A program made the translations under genes and the position numbers. The notes below the pieces were generated by a model, which saw nothing but the letters and a program-made list of their open reading frames with translations, was not told the origin of the DNA and ran no database searches. Below, one piece after another: positions 1 through 8,795 of a stretch of DNA of 64,000 nucleotides. This stretch comes from Flavobacteriales bacterium (GTDB lineage Bacteria; Bacteroidota; Bacteroidia; Flavobacteriales_F; PHOS-HE28), in the NCBI GenBank assembly GCA_019638085.1, contig JAHBUL010000003.1:186001-250000 (forward strand). Direction: 5' to 3'. Position 1 is the stretch's first letter; the number at the start of each line of letters is the position of its first letter.

Positions 1-1093
1 CACGGGCTTGGTAGTTCCGCAAACCGGGAATGGCCAACAATCCCTCCTGCCCATGTGGCATGGCCCGGGCGATGTCCATCAGCAGTTGGTTCGCCGCGAT
101 GATGCCGGGGCGTAACTCGTGCTCCAAGGCGAGCTTGTCCCGGACGGCCTTCAATCGTTTCACGCGTTCCTCCAATTGGGGATCGCGGGGGAACCGCTTG
201 GGTCGTTCCAGCCGCGGCCATAGGTCCTTCGGTGTGGCAACCCCACGCTTGAGCGCATCGATGATATCCGCACCGTACTTTTCAATGGTGGAAGGACCCA
301 CACCTTTCATGCGCCCCAGTTCACCGATGTCCGACACCGGCTCCTTGGCCAAGCTGAGAAGCACATCATTGCCAAGAACCATGAAGGCGGCACGATCCAA
401 TTCGGATGCCACCCCTGTCCGCCAAGCATGCAGCTCCTTCAGTACCGCCAGTTCCTTGGGTTTCAGCGCTTTTGCGCCCTTCAGCCGGAGAAATGCCGGT
501 GTCTGGTCCTCCTTGGCCTGGAAGGGGATCTCGGTGAGCAATTGGAATTCCTCCTTGGCCCAATCCCAGCGTCCCTTGGCACGCAGCGCAGCGGCCAGCT
601 CATCACGCAGCCCGATCAGGTAGCGCGTGTCCATGGCGGCGTAGTCCAGCATTCCCTGTGTCAGCGGTCGCTTGCACCAATCCGCCTTCTGGAACCGCTT
701 GTCCAGTTGGAGACCGAAATACTTCTTCAGCAACGAAGCCAGACCCAGCTCAGGTTCGTTCACCAGTTCCGCCGCGATCAGGGTATCGAAGACGTGGCGC
801 ACGCGGAAGCCATACATCCGCTTCAGCAGCCGAAGGTCGAAGTCCGCGTCGTGTACCACGGTCTCCCCATGTTCAGAGCCGAGGATGGTGCCGAGCTCCC
901 CCACATTGTCCAAGGCGAGTGGATCGAGCAACCAGGTTTTCTTCCGGTTCGAGAGCTGGATCAGCCCGATGCGCTCGTGGAAGCGATGGAAGCTGCTCGC
1001 CTCCGTGTCCAGTGCGATACACGGCTCGTCGGAGAGCTGACCCATCAGGTCCTGGAACGCGGATGGTTCGGTTATGAGCGGGGCTACCTCCAT
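1..1093 (-). CDS. rnd: Ribonuclease D (3' end lies outside window)
   Basis: DEDDy-family 3'-5' exonuclease acting on structured RNAs such as tRNA precursors. Seen in the sequence: ExoI motif DTE at residues 29-31, ExoII around HDADFD at 81-86, and ExoIII YAAMD at 152-156 (the Tyr marks the DEDDy subclass), followed from about residue 215 by an HRDC-like helical region. The frame runs off base 1, so the C-terminus is missing. I chose the ATG at 1093 because it sits just before the first beta strand of the nuclease fold. It lies downstream of, and on the same strand as, the racemase operon but after a 152-base gap, so it is probably transcribed separately. Family assignment is firm; substrate is inferred from the family. 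Confidence 0.9.
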   Translation of the reverse strand, partial: MEVAPLITEPSAFQDLMGQLSDEPCIALDTEASSFHRFHERIGLIQLSNRKKTWLLDPLALDNVGELGTILGSEHGETVVHDADFDLRLLKRMYGFRVRHVFDTLIAAELVNEPELGLASLLKKYFGLQLDKRFQKADWCKRPLTQGMLDYAAMDTRYLIGLRDELAAALRAKGRWDWAKEEFQLLTEIPFQAKEDQTPAFLRLKGAKALKPKELAVLKELHAWRTGVASELDRAAFMVLGNDVLLSLAKEPVSDIGELGRMKGVGPSTIEKYGADIIDALKRGVATPKDLWPRLERPKRFPRDPQLEERVKRLKAVRDKLALEHELRPGIIAANQLLMDIARAMPHGQEGLLAIPGLRNYQAR

Positions 1094-1245
1094 AGGGACC
1101 GCAAAGGAAGCCAATGTTGGCCCGTGGATGAGCGGGAATCTTTGGGAAGCCCCGCGAAGGGTGGGCCCGATCCAGCTGAATGGGCTATAAAATACTGATA
1201 CACAGAAGGATATGTATTTTTCGGAAGATCGTATTGGCGCTTCCG

Positions 1246-2319
1246 TCACGCACGGACCACCTTGTCGATATAATTCGAATTCATTAGCCCTAGCGCTCCC
1301 ATGTAGTTGATCTTGAAGGAGATAAGGTCGCCTACCTTGAGCCGCGAGGGGTTTTCACCGAGGTCCAGCACCAGCATATCCGAACTGGCCTCAATGATGG
1401 AGATGCCTTTCGCCAAGGGTGTGAGATCCTTGGGATTGACATCCAGCAGTCCGATATCGATAATGGCCCGGAACGCGGTGCGTCCAATGTCACTCTCCTT
1501 CACCTCCGGGATCACTCCGGCCACATTGGCGCGTTGCTCGCCGGAAGGTGTCATCGGCTTTTCGTAGAGTTCGATCACCTCCGTGTGCAGTTTGAACACA
1601 TCGTTCCGCATGCCCTTGATCATGCCGTCGGTGAACAGGTCCTTCCCGAAGAACAACGCCTCGCCCACCCGGAAGTGGTTCATGCCCTTGGGCAGTTGCT
1701 TCTTCAGTAACAAAGGGATGGTGACGCTGGTGCCACCGGTGATCCAGGGTATGCGCTTATCGAATTTCGCTTCTATGAGTTGCTTGTACAGGCCGAGCTG
1801 GATCAATTTGTCCTGCGTAGGCATGATGCCGTTGAGGCAATTGAGGTTGGTGCCCAGCCCCACGATCTCGATATTGGGTAACTGGAATACTTGGGCATAG
1901 AAATCCACCAAGTGGTCGCCCATCACGCCTTCCCGCAGATCACCCATTTCCACCATTATGATCACCTTGTGCGTCCGTCCCTGCTTCACGGCTTCGGCAC
2001 TGAGCGCCTGTATCGTGTGCAGGTCGCTATTGAAGCTTACATCAGCGAACCGCACCAAATTGGTGATCGATCGCTTCGCCGGTGGCTTGATGTACACTGT
2101 TTGGGAGTCCGGCGCCAGTTTCTTCACCATCTTAAGGTTGCTGATCCGCGTGTCGTGGAACTCCTTTTCGCCCAAAGCCACTACCTCGCGGAGGAAGGTC
2201 TCGTTGCCGCAAAGCAGCTTGGTGACGATACCCCACTCGATGTTGTTCTCCGTGAACAGTTTTGAAAGGAAGCGGTGGTTGTGTTTGAGCTTGTCGCGAT
2301 ACAGTTCGAGGAAGGCCAT
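1246..2319 (-). CDS. Ornithine/alanine racemase-family PLP enzyme
   Basis: Fold-type III PLP-dependent racemase of 357 aa. The likely Schiff-base lysine is K34 in the segment VTKLLCGN, and a phosphate-binding GGTS lies at 195-198. Residues 154-164 (GLGTNLNCLNG) match the barrel strand typical of the ornithine racemase / YhfX branch rather than classical Alr. Expected reaction: interconversion of L- and D-isomers of an amino acid; the substrate cannot be read from sequence. It is the last gene of a coupled five-gene operon and starts three bases after the stop of alr. Two different racemases side by side suggest a D-amino-acid-related pathway. Alternative: a non-racemase member of the same fold. 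Confidence 0.78.
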   Translation of the reverse strand: MAFLELYRDKLKHNHRFLSKLFTENNIEWGIVTKLLCGNETFLREVVALGEKEFHDTRISNLKMVKKLAPDSQTVYIKPPAKRSITNLVRFADVSFNSDLHTIQALSAEAVKQGRTHKVIIMVEMGDLREGVMGDHLVDFYAQVFQLPNIEIVGLGTNLNCLNGIMPTQDKLIQLGLYKQLIEAKFDKRIPWITGGTSVTIPLLLKKQLPKGMNHFRVGEALFFGKDLFTDGMIKGMRNDVFKLHTEVIELYEKPMTPSGEQRANVAGVIPEVKESDIGRTAFRAIIDIGLLDVNPKDLTPLAKGISIIEASSDMLVLDLGENPSRLKVGDLISFKINYMGALGLMNSNYIDKVVRA

Positions 2320-2322
2320 GGG

Positions 2323-3483
2323 TCAGTGATGTTTTTCCACCACCACCCGGGGGATGGAATGGGGTAGTCGGGTCAATAGTTCATAGTTCAACTGGTCGCT
2401 CAGGTCACCGAATGAGGCCACACTGATGCTATTCCCATCCTGCGTGCCGATCAGCACGGCTTCATCGCCCTTTTCCACGCCTTCGATGCCGGTAACGTCC
2501 ACGGTAATGCAGTTCATGTTCACGATGCCACGCACCGGTGCCTTTTTCCCCCGGACCAGCACATGACCGGTGTTGCTGAGACTGCGAGCGTACCCGTAAG
2601 CGTAGCCCATGGGGATGGTGGCGATGCGTGTTTCCACCTGGGCCTGGAAATCGTTCCCATAACCGACGAAGCCGCCGGCGGGCACGGTGGCCACGGACAT
2701 CACACGACTCCACCAACGGATCACGCGCATCAGCGGGTCCTCCTTCAGCTTGTGGGCCTTCATGAAGCGCTCACGGGTTTCGCCGTTGGGCCAAAAGCCA
2801 TAGTGGAGGATCCCTACGCGGGCCATGTCGTAGAGCGTGTCGGGCTCGTTGAGGATGCCCGCTGAACAAGCCAAATGGCAGATCGCCGGCCGCGGTTCGT
2901 GCAGCCCGGAGATGGTGATCGCTTCCTTGAAGCGGGTCTTTTGTGCATCGATCCGCAGGCGATTGTCCTGGCTTTCGGCTCCTGCCAAATGAGAGCAGAT
3001 CCCTTTGATCTCGATCACCTCGGGATAGGCACGGCACAGCTCCAATACATCCGGAAGCTCGGTGATCGGGAAGCCGGTGCGGTGCATGCCGGTCTCCACT
3101 TCAATGTGTACCAAGGCTTTTTTTCCTTGGGCCTTTCCCGCGTGAATGGCTTGGGACAGGCGGTTCTTTTCAAAAATGTTAAAGGAGATGTCGTGTTCCA
3201 CCGCCCAGTCCAAGGCGTTGCCGTCCGCATCTCCCATGATGTAGATCTGGGCTCCGTTCTGCAGTTGCTTTTTCAGCTCGTAGGCCTCCGAGGCGGAATA
3301 CACAGCGAACAACTCCGCACCCAAACGCTGGGCCAGTGCGGTGAAGGTGCCGATCCCATGCCCGTACGCATTGCCCTTCACAACGCTGCACAGTTTGGTG
3401 TCCGCTCCGATCACCTTGCGGATGAAGGCAAGGTTCTGGCGCAACGCCTCCGTGCTGAGCTCTATGGTGGAAACGTTGAACAT
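2323..3483 (-). CDS. alr: Alanine racemase
   Basis: PLP-dependent racemase (386 aa) making D-alanine for peptidoglycan. The PLP lysine is K36 in VVKGNAYGHG (family consensus VVKANAYGHG). A segment VGYGNDF corresponds to the VSYG-like region holding the catalytic tyrosine of Alr, and IPMGYAYGYAR matches the conserved IPxGYADGYxR signature with Asp replaced by Tyr. Length is normal for stand-alone Alr. Many Bacteroidota carry a MurF-Alr fusion; here Alr is a single-domain protein. Its ATG overlaps the stop of the upstream amidohydrolase gene (ATGA), so translation is probably coupled. It may serve cell-wall synthesis, or a catabolic role set by the symporter and amidohydrolase upstream. Confidence 0.9.
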   Translation of the reverse strand: MFNVSTIELSTEALRQNLAFIRKVIGADTKLCSVVKGNAYGHGIGTFTALAQRLGAELFAVYSASEAYELKKQLQNGAQIYIMGDADGNALDWAVEHDISFNIFEKNRLSQAIHAGKAQGKKALVHIEVETGMHRTGFPITELPDVLELCRAYPEVIEIKGICSHLAGAESQDNRLRIDAQKTRFKEAITISGLHEPRPAICHLACSAGILNEPDTLYDMARVGILHYGFWPNGETRERFMKAHKLKEDPLMRVIRWWSRVMSVATVPAGGFVGYGNDFQAQVETRIATIPMGYAYGYARSLSNTGHVLVRGKKAPVRGIVNMNCITVDVTGIEGVEKGDEAVLIGTQDGNSISVASFGDLSDQLNYELLTRLPHSIPRVVVEKHH

Positions 3484-4622
3484 CAGTCGTTCAGGAAGGA
3501 ACGCACTGCCGAATGGAAGAGTTCAACACCGTGTGGGATCAATGCATCCGGGAAGTCATAGTCCGGGTTGTGGAGCGCCGGCATGTCCTCGCCAGCACCC
3601 AAGCCGAACATGCAGCCCTTGTATTTCGCGGTAAAGAGGCCGAAGTCCTCGCCCCATTTGAAGGGATGGTCGCGCTGGGTCAGTTCACGGCCGGTGGAGC
3701 GCACAGCTGCGGTTACCAGTTCTGCGGCCGCATCATCGTTCTGGTTGGCCTTGAAGGTGAAGCAGTAGCTGATGTCAATGCCCAGCTTGTGGCTCGCGGC
3801 CACCCGGCGGGAAAGGTTCTCGATGTCCTGTTCCAGTTGCTTCAGTTCCGCATCGGTCCAGCAGCGCACGGTGAGATGCACCTCGGCGTTCCCGGCGGAG
3901 ATCCCATAGTCCTTGCTGCCGAGGTCCACATGCACCACGGTGACCACGCGCAGGCCGTCCTCCGTGGGCACGTTGTGTTGGAGGGCGAGTGCGCCGGTGA
4001 GGATCTCGGCCACCGCTGCTGCGGGATTGATCCCGTTTTCCGGTTCCGCCGCATGGGAGGTACGTCCTTCCAAGGTGATCACCATGCTGTTCACGCTCGC
4101 GGTGAAGGCTCCCTTGCGCACCACCGCACTCCCCAAGGGGTAACCCGGCAGATTGTGCAATGCAAGGACCAGATCGAAATGCCGTTCCTGCATACGCGGA
4201 TCCTCCAGCACGGCCTTGGCGCCCGCACCGTTCTCTTCCGCAGGTTGGTAAAGCAGGTGGACCCGTCCTTTTGCAGGTCGTTCCGCAGCAAGCTTTTCCG
4301 CCAGCCCGGTGAGAATGGCCATGTGCCCATCGTGCCCGCATTTGTGCGACACACCCTTGCTGGTGGACTTGTGATCGAAGGTGTTGATCTCCTGGATCGG
4401 CAATGCATCCAGCTCGCAACGCACCATCACCTGTGGGCCTTTTTCATCCGTTCCGAAGGTGGCCAGAATGCCGGTACCGCCAACTTCCGTCAGCAGCTCA
4501 TCCGGCTTCAACTCGTTCAGCACCGTCAATACGCGCTTCCCGGTCTTCTTCTCTTCACCGGAGATCTCCGGATGCGCGTGCAGGTCACGGCGGAAGGCTT
4601 TCAGATCGATCGTTCCACTCAT
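3483..4622 (-). CDS. M20-family metal-dependent amidohydrolase
   Basis: Zinc-dependent amidohydrolase/carboxypeptidase of 379 aa in the M20 (AmiHy/hippurate hydrolase) family. Seen: the HAHPE start of the catalytic domain near residue 15, CGHDGH at 95-100 with metal ligands, the catalytic Glu pair at 129-130, and His156. A central dimerisation lid domain follows. Family members release an amino acid from N-acyl-amino acids or short peptides in the cytoplasm. It sits between the GNAT and alr genes with four-base ATGA overlaps on both sides, so its product is plausibly passed to the racemases. The exact substrate is unknown. A paralogue lies at 25799-27004. Confidence 0.85.
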   Translation of the reverse strand: MSGTIDLKAFRRDLHAHPEISGEEKKTGKRVLTVLNELKPDELLTEVGGTGILATFGTDEKGPQVMVRCELDALPIQEINTFDHKSTSKGVSHKCGHDGHMAILTGLAEKLAAERPAKGRVHLLYQPAEENGAGAKAVLEDPRMQERHFDLVLALHNLPGYPLGSAVVRKGAFTASVNSMVITLEGRTSHAAEPENGINPAAAVAEILTGALALQHNVPTEDGLRVVTVVHVDLGSKDYGISAGNAEVHLTVRCWTDAELKQLEQDIENLSRRVAASHKLGIDISYCFTFKANQNDDAAAELVTAAVRSTGRELTQRDHPFKWGEDFGLFTAKYKGCMFGLGAGEDMPALHNPDYDFPDALIPHGVELFHSAVRSFLND

Positions 4623-5050
4623 TGTTGAAGGCGCATTTCGAGGTATTTGTTGGTGAAGCCGAGGGATTCGTACAGCTTCTTCGCAGGGTTGTCCGGCTCC
4701 ACGTGCAGGGCGATGCCACCGGTGGAACTGGCGATGGCCTTCTCCATCAGCTTGCGCCCGACTCCCTTGCCTCGCATGGAAGCCTCCACGGCGATGTAGA
4801 CCAAAATGTTAGCGGGGATGTAGCCGCCCATCTTCGTATCGTTCACCACCACGGCACCGATGATCTTTCCGTCCTCGCTGCCTGCCAGGACGAAGCCTCC
4901 ACGTGCGGGATCCAGGGAATAATCGATGGCCATGCGGATGTGCTCCTTCGGATCGCCGAATTGGTCCAAGTGGTTCTCCAGAAAGGATGCAACAGCGTCG
5001 CGTGCGGCTGCATCGGCGGGATGCTCGGGGGTGTATTTTTCAATCTTCAT
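4619..5050 (-). CDS. GNAT-family N-acetyltransferase
   Basis: Single-domain acetyl-CoA-dependent acyltransferase, 143 aa. The acetyl-CoA pyrophosphate loop is visible as MRGKGVGRKLM near residues 92-102, and the C-terminal NPAKKLYESLGF segment near 120-131 is the usual GNAT motif B. Acceptor substrate unknown. Overlaps the symporter stop upstream and the amidohydrolase start downstream by ATGA, so it is the second gene of the operon. Pairing an acetyltransferase with a deacylase of the M20 family suggests acetylation and deacetylation of an amino acid or amine (inference). Confidence 0.85.
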   Translation of the reverse strand: MKIEKYTPEHPADAAARDAVASFLENHLDQFGDPKEHIRMAIDYSLDPARGGFVLAGSEDGKIIGAVVVNDTKMGGYIPANILVYIAVEASMRGKGVGRKLMEKAIASSTGGIALHVEPDNPAKKLYESLGFTNKYLEMRLQQ

Positions 5051-6510
5051 TGGAGATCGGGGTTCGGTATTGCCTGCAAGGTACTGGCAGGGAGCAGGCG
5101 GTCGGTGATAAAGAAGAGCAGCGCGGAAACGGTGATGCCGAAGACGTTGGCATCCAGGCCCAGCGGCAGGCCCATGCCGATATTGCCCAGGATGATGGTG
5201 GTGAGCCCGCCACCGATCATGGCTGCCAAGGCGGCATTGCCGTTGCGTTTACCGAGGAATACCGCCGCGATCAGGGGAACGAGCAATCCGCTCACCATGA
5301 AGGCGTAGGAGGCGAGCATCAGGCTCAGCACGTTCTGCATGTTGGCCGCGATGATCATGGCGATGATGCCGAGCGCCAAGGTGAGCAGTTGCGATACCCG
5401 CAGCACTTGCGCCGTGGTGGCCGTGGCGGGCATCCGCTTGCCGATGATGTCCGTCAGGGTATTCCCGCTGGCGGCCATCAGGCAGCTATCGGCGGTGCTG
5501 AGGATGGCGGAGAAATAGGCCGCCAGGACCAAGCCGAGCAGGCCCACCGGCAGAATAGCCCGCAACAGCAAAGGCAAGCCCAGCTCTGGATCGATATCGA
5601 CCACGCCCGATTCCAAGAGATGGCTCAACAGCCCTTGGTCAAAAGCAACGCGGCCGAGGAGTCCGAGCGTAACGCCCATGAAGGCCATCAACGGCCATTC
5701 CAGCGCACCGGCGATGTACCACGCGCGCTTGGCCGATCGCTCGCTCCGGCTGGCATAGATCCGCTGGTAGAGCGTCATCCCCACGAACCAGATCGGCACG
5801 ATGGTAACCGCCCAGTTGATGATGGTAACGGGTGCCACATTGGTGAGTGAGAGATGTGCCGGCCCCACGGAGTCGTGAATGCCATGCCAGCCACCCACGG
5901 CCTGCCAAGCCATGGGGATGGCGACCAGGCTGAGTCCCGCGATCAGGACCATCCACTGTACCATATCGGTGTATATCACGGCTTTCAGGCCACCCATCAC
6001 GGTATAGCCCACGATGATCACGCCCATGATCAGCAAGGCCGTGCCGAGATCCAGGCCGACGAAGGCGGAGGAAGCGAGCTTGGCCCCGGCCAGCAGCTGC
6101 GAGCTGGTAAAGCCCAAATAGCCGATGGCGCTGATGATGCCCGCCACGAGCGCCGCCCGCTTATCGTAGTGGTGACCGATCAGCTGCGGGAAGGTGAGGA
6201 ACTTCATTTTCCGGGCGAGGGGATACACGCGCGGAATGAGGAACACAGCGGCCAACCAAGCACCGATCAAGCCGGTGAAGAGCATCCATGCCCCGGAAAG
6301 GCCCATGATGAAGCCCAAGCCTCCCAAGCCGATGGAGAATCCTCCACCCACATCGGTAGCGGCCACGCTAAGGCCGATGGACCAACTGCCCATGCCCCTG
6401 CCGCCGACGAAATAATCCTCCTGGTCCGTGTTCTTGCGCATGAAGTACACGCCGATCCCCACAAGGGCGATCATGTAAACGATGAGGATTGTGCCGTCGA
6501 TCCAATGCAA
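5047..6510 (-). CDS. Sodium:solute symporter (SSS family)
   Basis: Integral inner-membrane transporter of 487 aa with about 13 hydrophobic helices. The N-terminus (IDGTILIVYMIALVGIG, then a glycine-rich stretch around FVGGRGMGSWSIG) is the usual start of the solute:sodium symporter family, which takes up sugars, amino acids, pantothenate or other organic solutes with Na+. Substrate not readable; the racemase and amidohydrolase partners make an amino acid or small peptide derivative most likely. First gene of the five-gene operon, about 110 bases downstream of a candidate TAnnTTTG box at 6621-6628. Confidence 0.88.
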   Translation of the reverse strand: MHWIDGTILIVYMIALVGIGVYFMRKNTDQEDYFVGGRGMGSWSIGLSVAATDVGGGFSIGLGGLGFIMGLSGAWMLFTGLIGAWLAAVFLIPRVYPLARKMKFLTFPQLIGHHYDKRAALVAGIISAIGYLGFTSSQLLAGAKLASSAFVGLDLGTALLIMGVIIVGYTVMGGLKAVIYTDMVQWMVLIAGLSLVAIPMAWQAVGGWHGIHDSVGPAHLSLTNVAPVTIINWAVTIVPIWFVGMTLYQRIYASRSERSAKRAWYIAGALEWPLMAFMGVTLGLLGRVAFDQGLLSHLLESGVVDIDPELGLPLLLRAILPVGLLGLVLAAYFSAILSTADSCLMAASGNTLTDIIGKRMPATATTAQVLRVSQLLTLALGIIAMIIAANMQNVLSLMLASYAFMVSGLLVPLIAAVFLGKRNGNAALAAMIGGGLTTIILGNIGMGLPLGLDANVFGITVSALLFFITDRLLPASTLQAIPNPDLQ

Positions 6511-6620
6511 AAGAGCGGGGAGGGGGATTTTGAAAGTGAAGGAACCGATCTACTCCGCAAACGAGCGAAGCTGACCAAATGACCGCCTAAAAACAGGCCG
6601 CCGTTCCGAGAAATGACGCG

Positions 6621-6628
6621 CAAAGGTA
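6621..6628 (-). promoter_or_regulatory. Candidate -7 promoter box of symporter-racemase operon
   Basis: Reads TACCTTTG on the minus strand, matching the Bacteroidota -7 consensus TAnnTTTG. It would give a leader of roughly 105 bases. No clear TTG/TTTG element is visible upstream, so this rests on the -7 box alone. Confidence 0.5.
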
Positions 6629-6715
6629 CTGATCCTCATCGAATTGGCCGGGGACGCATGTGCCTGAGCCTCCTGTAGGTCCCGCCAGTGCTGGGTTATT
6701 TGGATGTCCGGCGAA

Positions 6716-6761
6716 AACGTCCCCGCAGGGTCATCGTCTCGAAACCCTGCGTTGGGACGTT
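6716..6761. repeat. Interrupted inverted repeat
   Basis: Left arm AACGTCCC...GCAGGGT pairs with right arm ACCCTGC...GGGACGTT around a short loop, a stem of about 15 pairs with a small internal bulge. Related GTCCC and CAGGG words recur just downstream at 6772-6786. Function unknown; could be the transcript end or attenuator of a neighbouring unit. Confidence 0.6.
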
Positions 6762-6816
6762 AGCCATGAGCGTCCCATCGCAGGGTCCGCTAAGCATTGG
6801 AAATACCGGTTGGTGT

Positions 6817-6836
6817 GGTCCGATACGTATCGGACC
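6817..6836. repeat. 20-bp perfect palindrome
   Basis: GGTCCGATAC followed directly by its reverse complement. A similar GCCCGAT/ATCGGGC inverted repeat occurs at 44352-44369 in another repeat-rich gap. Possibly an operator-like site or part of the dispersed repeat. Confidence 0.6.
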
Positions 6837-6860
6837 TGCGGGGACTTCCGGGTAAGGGCA

Positions 6861-7022
6861 GTTGTCAGTTGTCAGTTGTCGGTTGTCCGGCGCTCTTGGC
6901 TATTTCACTGGCTCAGCCAGTTCATCGCTTGGGGATACAGTGAACCCCAAAGCGAATAAAGCAGCGTCGCGCGCAAAAGCCTTTCTGCCGGACCTGACAA
7001 CGGACAACTGACAACTGACAAC
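6861..7022. repeat. Inverted pair of four-unit heptamer arrays (site A)
   Basis: Left array 6861-6888 has four 7-mers: GTTGTCA, GTTGTCA, GTTGTCG, GTTGTCC, then GG. The right array 6995-7022 has four 7-mers on the other strand (GTTGTCA, GTTGTCA, GTTGTCC, GTTGTCA, then GG). The arms are separated by 106 bases. A transcript could form a 28-bp stem. Similar arrays occur at four other gaps in the window. Confidence 0.85.
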
Positions 7023-7052
7023 CCGCCGTCGCCAAGGCTTTGGCGTGAGAAC

Positions 7053-8144
7053 CTAAATATACTTCTCCCCAATATCCTTCGTCAGCTCCTGCACGATGCC
7101 CTTGATCTTCTGCTCGTCGTGCTTGCGGCACACCAACAGAGCATCGGGTGTGCTCACCACGATGAAGTCCTCTAGGCCTTGCAGCACCACCAAGCGGTCG
7201 TCCTGCACGTGTACCATGTTGTTCTTGCCGTCGTAGATGCGCACGGTCTTGCTGGTGCCAGCGTTGTTGTTGGCATCCTTGGGGAGTTGGGCATAGAGGC
7301 TGCCCCAGGTGCCGAGGTCGCTCCAGCCGAAATCGCCGGCTACTACGTACACGTTATCGGCTTTCTCCAAGATGCCGTAGTCAATGCTGATGTTCTGGCA
7401 ATCGCTGTAGATGGATGCGATGAAGTCGGCTTCTCCGGGGGTGCCGTATTTATCGGCCCCCGTGCCGAAGAGCGCTTCCATTTCGGGCAGGTGCTTGGCG
7501 AAGGCGGCGCGGATGCTGGCCAACGACCAAATGAAGATGCCGCTGTTCCAGAGGTGATCGCCGCTATCCAAGAAGCGCTGGGCCTTTTCGTGGTCCGGCT
7601 TTTCCGTGAAGTTGCGAACGCGCTTCACCTCCGGGCGGTCGGCCGGGCCTTGGTCGCTGAACTGGATGTAGCCGTATCCGGTATCGGGGCGGTCCGGGGT
7701 AATGCCCAGGGTGACCAAGCAATCCTCCGCTGCCGCTTGCTCCAAGGCGATCTTCATGCGGGCCTGGAATTCCTTTTCATCCTTCACCAAATGATCGCTG
7801 GGCGCGGTGATGATCACCGCCTTCGGATCGCGCTTGGCGATGGCATGGTTGGCATATGCGATGCAGGGGGCGGTATTGCGGCGGTCGGGCTCCAGCAGCA
7901 CCTGCTCCGCTTTCAGGGAGGGCAGCTGCTCGCGGACCTGTGCTTCGTACTGCGCATTGGTCACCACGTAGATGTTCTCCGCAGGGCAGAGCTCCGAGAA
8001 CCGGTCGAAGGTCTGCTGGATGAGCGATCGCCCGTGGCCCAGGAAGTCCAGGAACTGCTTGGGTTGGGAGGTTCGGCTCATGGGCCAAAAGCGGCTTCCG
8101 ATGCCACCGGCCATAATGATGCAATAGGTATGCGGGTTGTTCAT
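7053..8144 (-). CDS. manC: Mannose-1-phosphate guanylyltransferase
   Basis: Makes GDP-mannose from mannose-1-phosphate and GTP for surface polysaccharide and glycoprotein synthesis. The nucleotidyltransferase signature MAGGIGSRFWPMSR with PKQ at residues 11-30 is intact, as are the downstream sugar-binding segments near GYGYIQ and the FTEKP lysine motif. At 363 aa it is the single-domain guanylyltransferase, lacking the C-terminal phosphomannose isomerase cupin seen in bifunctional ManC/AlgA. Monocistronic by position, with SprT upstream on the same strand after a 21-base gap, so read-through from that unit is possible. Confidence 0.92.
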   Translation of the reverse strand: MNNPHTYCIIMAGGIGSRFWPMSRTSQPKQFLDFLGHGRSLIQQTFDRFSELCPAENIYVVTNAQYEAQVREQLPSLKAEQVLLEPDRRNTAPCIAYANHAIAKRDPKAVIITAPSDHLVKDEKEFQARMKIALEQAAAEDCLVTLGITPDRPDTGYGYIQFSDQGPADRPEVKRVRNFTEKPDHEKAQRFLDSGDHLWNSGIFIWSLASIRAAFAKHLPEMEALFGTGADKYGTPGEADFIASIYSDCQNISIDYGILEKADNVYVVAGDFGWSDLGTWGSLYAQLPKDANNNAGTSKTVRIYDGKNNMVHVQDDRLVVLQGLEDFIVVSTPDALLVCRKHDEQKIKGIVQELTKDIGEKYI

Positions 8145-8165
8145 ATCAGTGGGGGTGCGCCCTTG

Positions 8166-8795
8166 TCAGGATGCGCGTCTTATGACCAACGGGTGCTCGA
8201 GATGCACTTCAGCGGTGGGGTCGATCAGGTATATGCGACGGTTATTGAGGCAACGGCAGCGGAATCGCTTGCGCAGTTGCTTCCCTTTCACGAAGATCTT
8301 GCCATTAAAACCGAACACGGTATTTTCTTCCAATTCCTCCAGGAACGGCCTCGGAGCGCGGTCATAGCGGCGGAGCACGCGCATGAGGGCATGGTCCGTG
8401 CAGCTGCTGCTGGGTGCATCATCCAAGTGCAGGGTAAGAATGCGGAGCAGGTCCGCAGGAAAGATCTCCCGACTGAGAAAAGGGCGCATCAAGCGCTTGT
8501 ACTCGGCCTTCCATTCGGCACCGTGCGGCTCGTGGCGGCGGTATTTCTGAAAGGTGGTATAGTGGGCGAATTCGTGGACCAGTACGACCAAAAAGGCGTA
8601 GCGGTTGAGGTCCTCGTTCACGGAGATGCGATGCTTCTGGGTGCGTGTTGCTACGCGGTAGTCGCCCAGTTTGGTGGTTCGCGGAGCGCTGATGCGCACG
8701 AGCACCGGATTGCGCCGGAGCCAATTGGCCACCACGGGCCACGCGTTCCGGGGCAAATGCGCCTGCAAGCGCAGTATGTCAGTTACGGGCGGCAT
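8166..8795 (-). CDS. SprT-like zinc metalloprotein
   Basis: SprT-like domain protein of 209 aa with the HEFAH zinc-binding helix at residues 74-78 and a third ligand His91 in HGAEW, the arrangement found in SprT/Spartan-type metallopeptidase folds. Cytoplasmic; the substrate of bacterial SprT-like proteins is not established. I placed the start at the ATG at 8795 because residues from there match the fold and the frame further upstream is dominated by arginine-rich, out-of-family sequence. This start lies inside the end of the upstream lipoprotein gene (17-base overlap), suggesting coupling. Confidence 0.82.
   Translation of the reverse strand: MPPVTDILRLQAHLPRNAWPVVANWLRRNPVLVRISAPRTTKLGDYRVATRTQKHRISVNEDLNRYAFLVVLVHEFAHYTTFQKYRRHEPHGAEWKAEYKRLMRPFLSREIFPADLLRILTLHLDDAPSSSCTDHALMRVLRRYDRAPRPFLEELEENTVFGFNGKIFVKGKQLRKRFRCRCLNNRRIYLIDPTAEVHLEHPLVIRRAS

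Larger units (their letters stand above)
6511..7052. other. Gene-free interval rich in inverted repeats
   Basis: This 542-base gap between two minus-strand genes holds no convincing gene. It contains the candidate operon promoter (6621-6628), an interrupted inverted repeat at 6716-6761 (AACGTCCC and GCAGGGT mirrored as ACCCTGC and GGGACGTT), a 20-bp perfect palindrome at 6817-6836, and a mirrored pair of heptamer arrays at 6861-6888 and 6995-7022. A 99-codon open frame here has no recognisable features and was not called. Confidence 0.8.

Noticed and set aside
6660..6959. 99-codon open frame in the gap before manC
   Set aside because: Runs through the heptamer array and palindrome, no signal peptide or family match, low-quality composition.
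6861..7022. CRISPR array
   Set aside because: Units are only 7 bases, without spacers, mirrored on both strands; no cas genes.
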